Source of the DNA: Lagopus muta
Taxonomy: Eukaryota > Chordata > Aves > Galliformes > Phasianidae
Direction: 5' to 3'
DNA: 64,000 bases
NCBI RefSeq assembly: GCF_023343835.1
Contig: NC_064442.1
Span: 15,114,501-15,178,500, forward strand
Made by a program: the position numbers and the translations under genes. Shown here piece by piece: positions 12,736 through 23,222 of the stretch. Every line of letters starts with the position of its first letter. The stretch's first letter is position 1. The notes beneath the pieces are model-generated. The model saw only the letters and a program-made list of their open reading frames with translations, ran no database searches and was not told the origin of the DNA.

Positions 12736-13918
12736 ATCATGAGACATGACTCTGAGACCCAGGGCCCTGCTTGAACCCAGCAGCCAGCGAGCAGCTGGAG
12801 CAATGTGGGGAGTGTCAGACCACTGCGTATGGGTGATGGATCCCCACTGCTGCCAGCACATGCCTGCTCCCCTGCATGCACTTTGTGTTACCCCTCCCTG
12901 GACACACCTGCAGAAATCACCACCTCAGAATCATTGCACATAACAGCAGAGCCCTCAGTACCACTGATAGCCTTGGATGGAAGGCTGATGGCATCACTGG
13001 TCCTCTGAATGCAAAGCAGTACCTTGTACACTTATTTATCTTTTCAACATGCATCACCATGTAACTTGTTAGAAATCCCTGTCTGTCTTCCCCCCTTACA
13101 AAGGGGATAAGGCAGTAACACACCAGTAATGCCCAGCCACCCTCCAAAGATCCCTTGTAACACAGCCACCAGGTGCTACATCGTTATAAGCTGTGGGTCT
13201 GAGACTGAAAGCTGCTCTCACATAGGTTTTCCCTGAGAGCTGGCCTTGAACTACTGTCAGCAAACTCTTTTCCCTCAAAGTCACTGGTAACAGATTAGAG
13301 TTAGTACAAAATAATAATCCCTGTATGCTGCAGTACCTTGTCCCGATCAGAAATACACAACAGTCATTGATAAAGGAACTGATCTCTCATTCAGCAGTGA
13401 CAGAACTGCACATCCTTTGTACAGGCTGCTGGCACCTGTGATCCACTTGGAGTCATCCTAACGCTCAGTGGCCACAGGTACACACGTGGATGTGCCATTC
13501 TTAAATAATGCATCACCCAAGGACAGAGCTGAAGCAGAAAGTCTGAGCACAGATAAACAGGCTCACAGCTTTGCTGAGAGATGTGCTACACACCAGGAGG
13601 CCAAGCAGGCAGCTACCATTCTTAGCAGGGCTCCCATCCATGAAAGCAAGAATAATTCATAGGAAGTGGCTTCAGAGTAGATCAAAGTACACCAGAGAGA
13701 GGGGGAATCATATTTTGGGGAAATTATGCATAAACAGCACATTTGGGCAACTCTGCATTGGTAAAATGCTATTTCCTCCCTCCCTCCAGTTAAGCCGTAG
13801 CATCTGTCTGGTCTGAGCAGCTGAAGTATCACTCAGATACGAACTATGCCACCTTCTGTACAACTCTGGGTAAACATACACTGCTTCAGAAGTCAAATAG
13901 AAGCATACCTCAGATCAC

Positions 13919-13919
13919 A

Positions 13920-13942
<23 letters not shown>
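13919..13942. repeat. Poly-A tract (24 A)
   Basis: Twenty-four consecutive A continuing into an AAGAAGAAAA stretch. Simple repeat; no retrocopy is visible upstream. Confidence 0.95.
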
Positions 13943-13952
<10 letters not shown>

Positions 13953-15364
13953 ATCACTGCAGCCACACTCTGGTTTACTGACCACCATCAGCACTAAGCT
14001 GTGCTGTTCACTGCAGTTACAAGGTACAACATACTTCCTAACAACAGTAGGTTTCAACACGGGAAGGAAAATGACTGAGTCGCTCTGTATTTGACTGCTC
14101 ATAGAGTATCTCAGATCACTGCTACACGCACACACACCCCCATTTGGCAACACCTTGATTGCTTCCAGCATCCAGGGCACAACTTTACTTTCTAAAATTA
14201 ATCAGTGACCAGTGACACTCGGCATTCCACCCCAGTGACCCAGAATGCAAGCAAGAAAAAAACAAAACAAAAAAAGAGAGGCTAAGCAAGCAGGAGGCCA
14301 TGGAGTTCAGAACCTGGGGGCACCCGCACAGCCCCCCCTGAGCTCAGCCATCAGCCTCTACACAGGACTCTCCCATGGCAGCACAGGGGGCTCGGGTCCC
14401 CCTCACAACCTGCACAGCTGAGAGTTTCTGAACAGTGCCACGGTTTTATTTACTCTCAATTAATCATGCTCAACTGTAAACAAAGTGCCTGTTTTAGTTC
14501 TGCTGACAATTATCCACTTGTCAACATCTCCCTCAAGTACCTTCAGCATCTGGCAACGCCACAGCACCGCTACATCAAAACGAGCACTTTGCCTCCATAA
14601 AAACGCAGGCACGCGGCAGGTTTTCAGCTGTTTCCCGGCCATCAGCCGCCAGACCGCGCTGCTCCTGGTGCCACCAGGGTGCAGAGCGTGCGTTTCCTGG
14701 GGGTAGAGGGGGGTGGAAGGAGTGCCAGCGGAGTACCGAGCCGTGAGGAGGTGCCGCGGGGTGGTGGGAGCTCCCCGCCCCGTGCCGGTCTCTACAAGAG
14801 GGCTGGTGCTCGTGCTCTGCAGCCTGAGTACCAGCCACCGACACATCCCTACCTGCACGCTTCCAGAACACCGTAAAAACCCTTCCGCTCTTTGTTCTAG
14901 GGCCTGCGCTCTCCTCAGACCTGCGGAGTTCCCTTTCCGGCGTGAATCCTTCCGATTTAAGTTTTTAAGACATAATTAATCCCACCGGCTCAAAATGCTT
15001 CCTGTACCTTAACGCAGCCACCCCGTCCTCACGTGGCAGCGGCACAGCCTGCCCGGCACCTGGAGCCCCTGGAGCCCAGCCGGAGCACCGCCCGGCCCGG
15101 AGGGACCGCAGCCGCTCCCCAACCCAACCCCGCAGCTCACCGGAGCTTCCACGTGTTGGCACCGCGTGAAGCCCACGCTGTTTCTCAGACGGAGCGGGTA
15201 AGGCTCGAAGCTGAGGGAGCACACCTCGGACTGTGCCCTTCCTCGGGCCGTGCCCCAGGCTCGAGCAGCAGCGCACTCCGGCTGGCCAGGCTCAAGCTGT
15301 GCGGATGGGAGCGGCAACCCAGGCCGAAGGGTTGCCCCCACGCTTTCGCCTTTAACCCCCGCCG

Positions 15365-15470
15365 CCGTGTGCAATTAATTGAGATATCTTTTATACTTGA
15401 TGTGTTGCAAAATTAACGCCTAATTTATGTAATTAGTCAATTAGCTCTAATTCTAGCATATGGTTCCCAA
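15365..15470. promoter_or_regulatory. Homeodomain-motif cluster inside CpG-rich DNA
   Basis: An abrupt AT-rich island of about 100 bp. It contains the palindrome CAATTAATTG (15372-15381), AATTAACG, TAATTTATGTAATTAGTC, CAATTAGCTCTAATTC and an E-box CATATG. At least six TAAT/ATTA cores occur between two blocks of over 70 percent GC. This composition is typical of a conserved enhancer core; it is an inference without alignment. Confidence 0.45.
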
Positions 15471-15879
15471 TGCCCAGAAGGTGTTCTCGTTTCCCAGGTA
15501 CTTATTTAGATGTCACGAAACGCAGCCAATTAACGCTACACGGCCGTAGTCCCGGCCCTGTTCCGCTCCCGCTGAGCGCGCGGCCTCTCCCGGCCCGGGT
15601 AGCGCTGGGCGGGCTGCGGCCCGTCGCGTCCGGCGGAGGGTTTTGTGCCATTAATATTTGACGGCAAGTGCTTCCGAGGGAACGTTTGTTTGCTTTTGCG
15701 AAGTGCAATATCGCACGGACGGCTTTCTCAAATCGCTGCTCTCGGTACGAGGTGCCCTGGAAAGCCAAATCGCACTCACGCCCGGCCCCGCCCGGCCCCA
15801 CGGCTCCGAGCGCGGTCGAACCGCGGCGATGACGGCCGCAGCCCCACGCGGGCGGGCGTCGGGCAACGCGTGTCCCTCT

Positions 15880-16170
15880 TCCGGATAAATTAATGAGCGA
15901 TTTAATTAATAAAACCAGAGAGCGGCGTAAATGCTATGATAATGAAGTTAAATGAGCGCGCAGTAAAATATTCACTAATCCGGCACATTGGCAAATGCCC
16001 CCTTAATTCTGCTGAGCACTAAAAGGGTTTTGAGCACCATAATGAGATTCCTCTGTCTGCTAATTAATTGACACCCTCCTGAATATTCATATGCGCCGGC
16101 ACCGCGACGTTCCTAATTGCGGTACGGAATGGATCTCAGAGGAAAGTAAATCGCCATAGACTTAATTAAA
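15880..16170. promoter_or_regulatory. Dense homeodomain/OTX/POU motif island, candidate enhancer
   Basis: About 290 bp with roughly a dozen TAAT/ATTA cores: AAATTAATGAGC, TTTAATTAATAAAACC, GATAATGAAG, CACTAATCCGG (an OTX/PITX-type TAATCC at 15976-15981), CCTTAATTC, CATAATGAG, GCTAATTAATTGAC, CCTAATTGCGG and CTTAATTAAAATAATG. GAATATTCATATGC near 16081 resembles a POU site. Both flanks are CpG-rich with almost no such motifs. It lies about 7.5 kb upstream of the FOXB1 start codon, so a forebrain or neural-tube enhancer of FOXB1 is the natural guess. Confidence 0.5.
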
Positions 16171-16401
16171 ATAATGTATGCCGGCTCCAGCCCGCTGCCG
16201 ATGAGGCATTTGGCACCGCGCGGCCCGAGGAGGCGGCACCCGGACCGCGGCACAAACGGGCGGCGGAGCCGCGGCCCCGCACAGCCCGCAGGGCCCCCCC
16301 GCACCGCCGCGGGGCCCGGAGCCGTTCGGAGCGAGGAGAGGCGGCGGGGAGGAGGGGGTGCTGCTCTGCGGAGGCGTGCGGAAGAGCGGTGGGGGGATGA
16401 T

Positions 16402-16427
16402 GGGGGGGGGGGGGGGGGGGGGGGGGG
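16402..16427 (+). repeat. Poly-G tract (26 G)
   Basis: Twenty-six uninterrupted G, preceded by GGGGGGATGAT and followed by AGGAG. It can form G-quadruplex structures and is a likely site of length variation or assembly uncertainty. Confidence 0.9.
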
Positions 16428-16799
16428 AGGAGCAGCCACGTTTGTAAACTTTTCCTCGAGGGGAATCCGCTGCCTTTGAAGCTCGCGATCCGAACGCGCT
16501 GTTCTCTGCACCTCCACACCAACACGGCGAACCGATGTCGGACACGGAGCCACGGAGCTCAGCAGCTCAAAGCGTGCCCGGCTGCACCCAGAGCGGAGCG
16601 CCCACCTGTGCCTGACCACGGCCTTCGGCCCCGCACCGCGGCTGCATCCGCCGGGCCCGGGACGGCCGAGGGGCGGGGCTGGGGGTGCCGCACCCCCCGG
16701 TGGGCAGCGGGGCGCTCGGCCTCCTCCCGCCCTACCGCTCAACAGAGGAAAAGGAAGATCGGTCTGTAGCAAAAGGAGGCTGTTAAACAAAAATCACCA

Positions 16800-16965
16800 C
16801 AGGTTAGAAACTAAAAAGAGTTTATTTGAAGACATACAAATGCATATTTATTATACACATGTAGGCATTAACAATGTAAATTACACCGCCAGCGCTTGCT
16901 GGTTGTTTATTCATTAGATCTTTAGAAAATCTACATTGCCTGCAGACAGCGGGAGGATAATGCGA
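16800..16965. promoter_or_regulatory. AT-rich island with POU, SOX and forkhead-like sites
   Basis: Contains ACAAATGCATATTTATTATA (POU/octamer-like ATGCATAT), TTAACAATGTAAATTAC (SOX-type AACAATG next to GTAAAT), and GTTGTTTATTCATTAG (forkhead-type TGTTTAT next to an ATTA core). The island is bounded by GC-rich sequence on both sides. It is an enhancer candidate by motif content only. Confidence 0.4.
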
Positions 16966-18102
16966 CATACGCGCGCAGAGCCGCAGCCCGCGCCGTCCCG
17001 CCCGGCCCGGCGGCTCCCCGCTCCCGGGACAGCGGCCGCCCCGCAGCGCGGCGGGAGGGGGCGGGCGGCAGCCGGGGCGGACGAGGCTCTGCGGGCGCTG
17101 CCTCTCGGCTGCTGCACGGCCGCGTCCGGGCCGAAGGGCAACGCCTGTCGTTCCCATCTCCGTTCGCCAAAAGAAAATGAGACCGCTAAGTTCTTTCCCC
17201 TTCAGCTGATTAAATGCCGTACGGTTAGAGCGTCGCTCGGTAATAAAGACAGAGTGAAAAACAGGAGCGAAGAAATCGCTGCGGGTAAAGCTTTCCTAAA
17301 CTTAGATCCGAAGAACCTCTCCCAGGAATAAAATATTAAAGCGGGTTAATGTGTTTTTTTGCTGCGGAGCTGAGGCTGACGGGAAGACGCGAGCAACTCT
17401 GGCCTCGTGGCGGTGGCACCGGGGAAATGAGGCTGGCGGAGGGACGGAAGGGCTCCGGGAGCTCCGCGGCCTCAGCAACCGCGGCCGGTGCCCGGCCTCG
17501 CCGCAGGGCCGGCTGTGCCCCACCCCGCCCGTCTCTTCTCCGCCTCGCTCTACCCTGCCCTTCCTGAGCGTGCGGCGGTGCGGCCGCTGCCCTCGGGCAG
17601 CCCCGGCGCTTCTCTGGGAACGCGCTGCAGCCAAGGCGCTGCCCCCCCCCTCCCCCGCCCCTACGTCCCCGCCCGGCCCGGCCGCGTGGGAGGGAGCCGC
17701 CGCACGGGAGGTGCCGTGCCCTCGCGGGGCGGCTCCGTGGGTGGCGGTCGAGCGGGCGGCACGGAGACGGAGGAAGGCAGGGAGAGAGGGAAGGGAGGGG
17801 GGCGGCGGGAGGCCGGGCGGAGCACCGCCCCCAGCCCGGGGCGGCCTTCCCGGCCGTGCTTACACGGACGCGCTCGCAGCCGTGCCCCGCCGTCGTTGTG
17901 GCCCTCCGGAAAACATAGCTCTGAAAGTTTGAGCGGGTTTGAGCTCCGCAAATGGTTATTGCCTTCGGTAATAGGGGAAGAGGGCAGTTCACTCTTGTGG
18001 CTGTGCAGTATTAAAGTCATTGTCAGTTGTCAGCTCAAAATGTTTGGCCGAGTCATATTGCAGGCGCTCACAGGTGTCTGTGCAGGAAGCCCAGCACGGT
18101 AG

Positions 18103-18162
18103 GCACTGTGTAGGTCTGCGCGGCCCGGTACAGCACTGTGTAGGTCCGCACGGCGCTGCTCG
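18103..18162 (+). repeat. Two-copy 30-bp tandem repeat
   Basis: GCACTGTGTAGGTCTGCGCG at 18103 recurs as GCACTGTGTAGGTCCGCACG at 18133, period 30 bp, two copies with a few substitutions. A short local duplication in CpG-rich DNA. Confidence 0.75.
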
Positions 18163-18350
18163 GCACGCAGCCCCGGAACCGCATTCACCGCCCGCAGCGA
18201 CAGCAGGAGCTCAGCCCCGGCTTTATCCTCCCCTCCCGGTTGTGTAAGGGACGGCAGCACAGGAGCAGACTGTGGGAGAAAGTGTAAGCGATTTAAATTA
18301 AGTTTATGAAACGGACCGAATTGGAAAGAAGAGCACATTAATTAAAAAGA

Positions 18351-18411
18351 AAAAAAAAAAAAAAAAAGGCAAGAAAGGAAAAAAAAAAAAAAAAAAAAGG
18401 CAAAAGAAAGG
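18351..18411 (+). repeat. Duplicated poly-A unit
   Basis: A17-GGCAAGAAAGG followed by A20-GGCAAAAGAAAGG. The poly-A plus GGCAA(AA)GAAAGG unit is duplicated in tandem, a slippage product. Confidence 0.85.
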
Positions 18412-20234
18412 AAAATCAAGTTTGCTCCACCCAGCTATTAACCAAAACACAATACCTTTTTCTGGGTGGTACTGCACAGAAGTTGATTCAGTTTTGACAA
18501 TGTTGTTTAGCTATCATTTGCTATTTTGAATGAATGGGAGCAATCCCCCTTTTTACAACAGTTGTTTCCTATTATGGAGAGGTGCAGCAGTTGAGGGCAG
18601 ACATGTGAAAGTGGCTGTTTGATTCCCTTTTTCATCCCCCTGACCCTGCCTTTGTCCCTCCTCACCCTGGGAATGTCACGCCTCACTACTTCACTTTGAG
18701 ATGCTCTAGAAAGTGGCTTTGTTATTCCCTTTTAGACATACACGAAATTGTTCTCATTCCCCCTGCTGTAAAAGATACTTCAAATTGGGACTCGGTTCAC
18801 AAGTGCAATGCAATTTGGCTTAGCTCAACCTTTGTTCTGCTTGTACAAATGACCAAACAGTGCACACATTATACAGTTGATCTACTGCTCCCTTTACACC
18901 AGAGTTAGGGGCTGGGAGAAAAGCAAGTTAATCCCTTCAATACTAAGGTGGCATTTTCAATATTTCCTACAATGCGAAAAAGAGAAGAGAGGGCAGCTTA
19001 AAATGCGACATTTATCTAAAAGAGAAGATTAAAAAAAAAAAAGAGTTTTCGAGGCCTCCTCTGGTACTTCTCCAGAAACATAAATAAACCGTCACAATCC
19101 AAACGTGGAAATACTCCAGGGGGAAGGGGAATGGAAAGGGAAAAAGAAGGCTAGGCTCTCAGGGCAATAACAGGGAGAAGCAAGTGGGACCCACTTTAAA
19201 AAAATTTGGTAAAATTTGGTGCTTGGCAAACGCCGGGGTGGAAAGAGGCGCTTGGAGAGATCTTGGCACACAGGCGGTGGCCCGGGGGAACGAGAGGGCC
19301 AGGCACTCCAGCAGGGCCCGGGCAGGGGCAAATGTACCCGGCCACAAAAGGGGTGGCACGGCCGCCGGCGTGGAGAGTTCAGGCACCCGCTCTGTCTGCC
19401 CCCTAAAACCCTGGCATCCCTCAGAGTTATGCCAGGGAAGTCCCGGCGGGTCTGGGGGAGCGAAGCCCTGTGGGAAACGGGCTCCGGTCGGGGGCCTGTT
19501 GTCCCGGATCAGCGCGGGATGAGCGGCTTGTCCCCGGCCTAGGGAAGCCGCAGCCGGGAGCGGGACCGACCCCTGCGCGGGGCCTGGCGCAGCCATCGGG
19601 GCTTTGGAGTTTAGGGAAAGTCCGCGTCGGACTTCCTCGGGCCCACGTGGACACAAGAGGACGGCTCCCGGGCCGGGGAGCTCGGACCGCAGTGGCCGCC
19701 TCCCTCGGAGTTGGGTCGCGGTAGACCCCGGAATGAGGAGGCCAAGCGGTGCCACGGCATCCCTCCCGGCACAAAAGCCGAGAAGGGAGAGTGTTCTGGG
19801 ACACGGGCACGGCCCGGCCCCAGCCGAGGAGCTCGCGGCGCCGACACCGCACCGGGAGGGCCGAGCCCCGCGTCCGCCCCTTCGCACAAAGCGCAGCGCA
19901 GATCCTCGGCGCGGTTACGTGGCGGCTCGGACGTGGGTTCGGGGAGCCGCTCTCGGCTCAGCGCTGACAAGCGGGGGGAGTTTGTTTAGCGCTGAATGCG
20001 AAAGGAACAAAATCCTTTTGAAAGGGCGCTAAGTAGTTTCACGCCAAAGTGGCAGATTTGGTAAAGAATGTGCGGGGGGACAAAGCCCCGCCGCGCTCAC
20101 TCGGCCGCAGTTCCCAGCGCGGCCGCAGCGCTCCGGGCCGCCTCCCCGGGAGCCGAAGCGGGCGGAGCAGCGGCACAGCCCCGCGCCCTTCGTTCCGCTC
20201 CCTCCCGGCCCCCCGGGCGGCACGGAGCAGAACC

Positions 20235-20238
<4 letters not shown>

Positions 20239-20268
<30 letters not shown>
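20239..20268 (+). repeat. Poly-A tract (30 A)
   Basis: Thirty consecutive A following CGGAGCAGAACCATTT in CpG-rich DNA. No coding remnant upstream suggests a retrocopy. Confidence 0.9.
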
Positions 20269-20271
<3 letters not shown>

Positions 20272-20437
20272 GCCCACAGAAAAGCCGTCGAGGCTTAGCC
20301 GAAGCGCAGCCTCAGCCCGCAGTTCTGCAGTTGACTTTCCAAAACGAGGAAAGCTTGCTCGGAGCCTGGCATTGTGTTCCGCAGCCTAGGAAACCCTAAG
20401 AAGCTGGTGCTTCCCCCTCCCCTCTCTTTCTCCCGAC

Positions 20438-20484
20438 CGGTTTGTAAATATTAACAAGGTTGTGTGAGCCATTCTCTCACACAG
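20438..20484. promoter_or_regulatory. Forkhead-like site next to an 8-bp hairpin
   Basis: TTTGTAAATATTAACA (20441-20456) contains the forkhead core GTAAATA. Immediately after comes TGTGTGAG (20461-20468), a 7-base spacer CCATTCT, and the exact reverse complement CTCACACA (20476-20483). This lies 3.1 kb upstream of the FOXB1 start codon, in a locally AT-rich gap of the CpG domain. Confidence 0.35.
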
Positions 20485-21281
20485 AGTGGATTTCTTTTTT
20501 TCTTTTTTTATCCTCGGAAAAGTTCTCGGCTCCCCCCAGCCCCGCTCCCACCCCTCCCCTCCGCCGAGCACCGCACCTGCCCGCAGCCACAGGATTCAAA
20601 ACCAATATTGTATTTGTCACTTCGCTGTCCCCTTTTCCTCTCCCAACAGCCCCGCTTGCCACTGAAGCGAATTGTGGATTTATGGAGGAAAATTAGCATA
20701 AATTATTACCAAATCGGTAACCGTGTGTGGTCCCGCTTGTGGGAAAGGGGCTGCCGCGAGCCCTCCGTGCGGGAAGGTGTCCGCGTGGGCTCTGTTCGGG
20801 GCTGAGCGGCTGCTGCACGAAATACCTTTCCGCCGGCTTTGCACGCCGACGTAATTGACTTACGCGTATTTTATACGGTTTTCCCAATGCTTCCCCTGAG
20901 CTGCCGGCCTGATTAGGCTACAGAAATACGTCGATTTGTTTTGGTGTTCCGCATAACGGACTTGGCTTCGCTTTCCTCGCACCCACACTTGCCCCTTTCC
21001 CCCCTCCCTATCTTCGGTTTTCAAAGGGAAAGGCGAACGCTTCGAGTTCCGTTGAAGTCCCGCACTGCGCGACTCCGACATTTGTTGCGCTCCGGGTGGC
21101 GGTTAGCGGCTCTGCGCGCCGACCCTCCGTGCCCACATCCATCGCACACATTCCTTCGCATTGGGAAAGCGGTCGTGCCGCTCCCGGCCGTACCTCATTT
21201 GCACTCGGAGCAGCAAATGACAACGGAAGTCGACTTCTCTTTAACTTTACAGCTTGCGGGCTCCCATTTGCGCCAGCGTTG

Positions 21282-21300
21282 TTTTTTTTTTTTTTTTTTT
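21282..21300. repeat. Poly-T tract (19 T)
   Basis: Nineteen T followed by CCCCTCC. Simple repeat in the FOXB1 upstream region. Confidence 0.9.
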
Positions 21301-21944
21301 CCCCTCCTTCGAAAATAAAAGGCACCGGCAACAACAATAAGAAAAGAATTTGTCAACCTGCGAATTTTATTTACTCTCGCGCTACTTGCGAGCTCTCTGT
21401 TTGACACCTCGGGAGCGATCTGGGGCTGAAACATCAGCTCGGCCCGGGATGTGGAAGCGCGGGGCTGGGGGCGGCGGGGCCCTGCGGAGCCGCGGATTTT
21501 GGACTTTCCGTTCTATGGCACGGCCTCCTGCCCCGTGCTAGGGCACGTCGGGAGGAATCTGCGCCGGCCGCACAGCGCTACCTCCCCCTTTCTTCCCCCC
21601 AGCCCCCCCGCCGCACCCCGCGGCGGGGCAGCCCCAAGCCCTCTGTGCGGGGCCGTGCGGAAGGTGTCCCCTCTATGCTCGGCTTCTCGCTTTCTTAAAA
21701 ACGCGATTATTTGCCCATTACTCCCTAAACGACGTCCTGCACCGCGAGCTAGAGATCGGCCGGGCTCGAGGGTGGCGAGTTGGGACGACAGAGCCCGACC
21801 ACAGCCCCCGGCCCGGCCCGGCCCCACTGCAGGGCGAGGAGCTGAGTGCTGGCGCACACACCTCCCCTGCCCTTCTTTCCACCCCTCCTCCCCCCGTTAT
21901 TTTTGCTGAATTAAGAAGGTGACATTATTCTTTTCTTCAAGTAC

Positions 21945-22085
21945 TTCTGTTAATATTGAAAAACGTGCGCTTGCATTTCAAGCGGCCGCTCTCAGCCTCA
22001 GCGGCCATTTCAATATTAATGAAATTGTTTAATCTCCTAAATTCATCGTGTTTAAGTTACGTTTTGGTGATTTATTGACCGACTC
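21945..22085. promoter_or_regulatory. Symmetric AT-rich element with 12-bp inverted repeat, FOXB1 upstream
   Basis: TTAATATTGAAA (21950-21961) is repeated as its exact reverse complement TTTCAATATTAA (22008-22019). Within the element CATTTCAA also occurs twice in direct orientation (21974-21981 and 22006-22013), each copy beside a GCGGCC. The right arm continues into ATGAAATTGTTTAATC, which makes a second small palindrome. The element sits between CpG-rich blocks about 1.6 kb upstream of the FOXB1 start codon. A paired-homeodomain type enhancer is plausible. Confidence 0.4.
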
Positions 22086-22489
22086 CGAAAACGCTGGTAA
22101 TGGAGTGGATGTGCATTCACCGCAAAGCATCTCCCTCCCGGGGCTCGCAGCCCCCTCGCTCCCGTCGCGGGATGACGGCACGCAGCGCCCCGCACCATCC
22201 CGCACCGCGGGGGCTGCCCGGGGTGCCCGCACGGAGCAGAGGCGCGGAGCTCCCGGGCAGAGACCGGCGGGGTGCGGGGACCCCACTGCGCCCCGCACCC
22301 CCGTGGGCCGAGCACCAACAGGTTCGCGAGCTGGGAGCCGGTGGGCCGGCTGGGGGAGGCACCTCCCCGGGCCGGGCGCGGGGGGATCCCCCGCCTCCTC
22401 TGCCCCTCACGAAGCCCCCGGAACGGGGCAGAGCCCGCCTGGGCTCGGCGAGGGAAAGTCCCTCGTTCCGGGCAGAAAGCCTCGCCTTC

Positions 22490-22990
22490 GTTAGCCAACA
22501 GCACAAATCAGATAACAATGCAGAACAAACAGAATACCACCGCCAAGCGATTTCCATGTCAAACATCGCACCGCTCAGCAGCTCCATTTGTAAGTGTGAA
22601 TTGCGGACCGAGCTTCCTGCAAAGTCCACAGAAAGGTTGGCGCGTACCTCCCCTCCCCACCCCCCCGCTACTGAGGACCATCACACCGCAATTCCGCTGG
22701 CGGAGCCTTTTCACCCCTCGCCTCGTCTTCAAATGGAAATGATTCCCATTGGCCCAAGGTGTCCATGTAAATAGGTGTAAATGAAACCAGATTATGCCTT
22801 TCTCTCCAACCCCCTCCTCCCGCCGCCCTCCCCCTCCTCCCAAGGCGATTGTCATATGATAGCGAAGAAGTGGCACATTAATGAAGCGCCTCTACAGGGG
22901 TCTTTTCTGCTCATGTCACCACATAAAACTATCAGATGCTTGGAGGAAGGACATGGAGGCAACTACTTAGCTCACCGCGGCTGCAGAGAA
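22490..22990 (+). promoter_or_regulatory. FOXB1 proximal upstream region, candidate promoter/enhancer
   Basis: Less GC-rich than its flanks and dense in developmental motifs: SOX-type AACAATG at 22514-22520, AGAACAAACAG, an inverted CCAAT core CCATTGGCCC near 22746, two tandem TGTAAAT sites (22766-22773 and 22776-22783, the first a full forkhead core GTAAATA), the E-box CATATG near 22854, and GGCACATTAATGAAG. It ends just upstream of the inferred first exon. Forkhead sites here would allow auto-regulation by FOXB1 or control by FOXA-type factors; this is inference. Confidence 0.45.
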
Positions 22991-23026
22991 GCGGGCGAGC
23001 CGCTGCCGCAACCCAGCTGCCGCCAG

Positions 23027-23035
23027 TGTAAAAGG
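23027..23035 (+). promoter_or_regulatory. Weak TATA-like box, possible FOXB1 core promoter
   Basis: TGTAAAAGG within GC-rich DNA. A start site about 30 bp downstream, near 23060, would give a first exon of about 160 bp ending at the donor at 23222. CpG-island promoters often lack a TATA box, so transcription may also start at several positions. Confidence 0.2.
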
Positions 23036-23059
23036 AGCTGATTCAGCCCGCGGAGGAGA

Positions 23060-23222
23060 AGGGAAGGCTACGCAAAAGGATTCCCCGAAGCGAGCCGGGA
23101 CTACAGAGGAGCGGAGCGGTCGGGCAGGGGGGCAAGAAAGGCTCCGCGGCACCGCCCTGGGGAGCAGCCCCGACTCCCGGCAGCGTCCCGGATGCGGACT
23201 GTCAACTTCCAGCAACTTTAAG
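23060..23222 (+). other. FOXB1: Inferred FOXB1 exon 1 (5'UTR)
   Basis: The 3' edge is the splice-donor-like TTTAAG|GTGGGC after 23222. The 5' edge is a guess from the TATA-like motif. The exon carries no long open frame, only the 9-codon upstream ORF at 23192-23221. An unspliced transcript through 23223-23592 is the alternative. Confidence 0.4.
23192..23221 (+). other. Upstream ORF of 9 codons in FOXB1 5'UTR
   Basis: ATG at 23192 reads MRTVNFQQL and stops at TAA (23219-23221), one base before the inferred exon end. In the spliced mRNA the stop would lie about 25 nt before the FOXB1 start codon. Such a short uORF could dampen translation or support reinitiation. It counts only if transcription starts upstream of 23192. 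Confidence 0.35.

Larger units (their letters stand above)
7631..14550. other. Gene-free stretch left of the CpG-rich domain
   Basis: About 7 kb with no supported gene. It holds homopolymer tracts (9597, 9684, 13919), a good TATA-type box at 9022 discussed as a finding, and a CCAAT plus TTAATTAA cluster at 12680-12735. Open frames reach about 120 codons but lack any recognisable domain. Confidence 0.6.

Noticed and set aside
16113-16790. 225-codon minus-strand frame with a poly-proline run.
   Set aside because: The proline run is just the complement of the 26-G tract. There is no recognisable domain, and the frame overlaps the motif island.
17336-18102. Long overlapping open frames (over 190 codons) on both strands in CpG-rich DNA.
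   Set aside because: They run in several frames and on both strands at once, with Pro/Arg/Ala/Gly-rich chance composition and no domain. GC-rich DNA has few stop codons.
18351-18411. Poly-A tract as a possible processed-pseudogene tail (also 20239, 61153).
   Set aside because: I looked upstream of each for coding remnants or an AATAAA at the right distance and found none that I could recognise. Simple slippage is sufficient.
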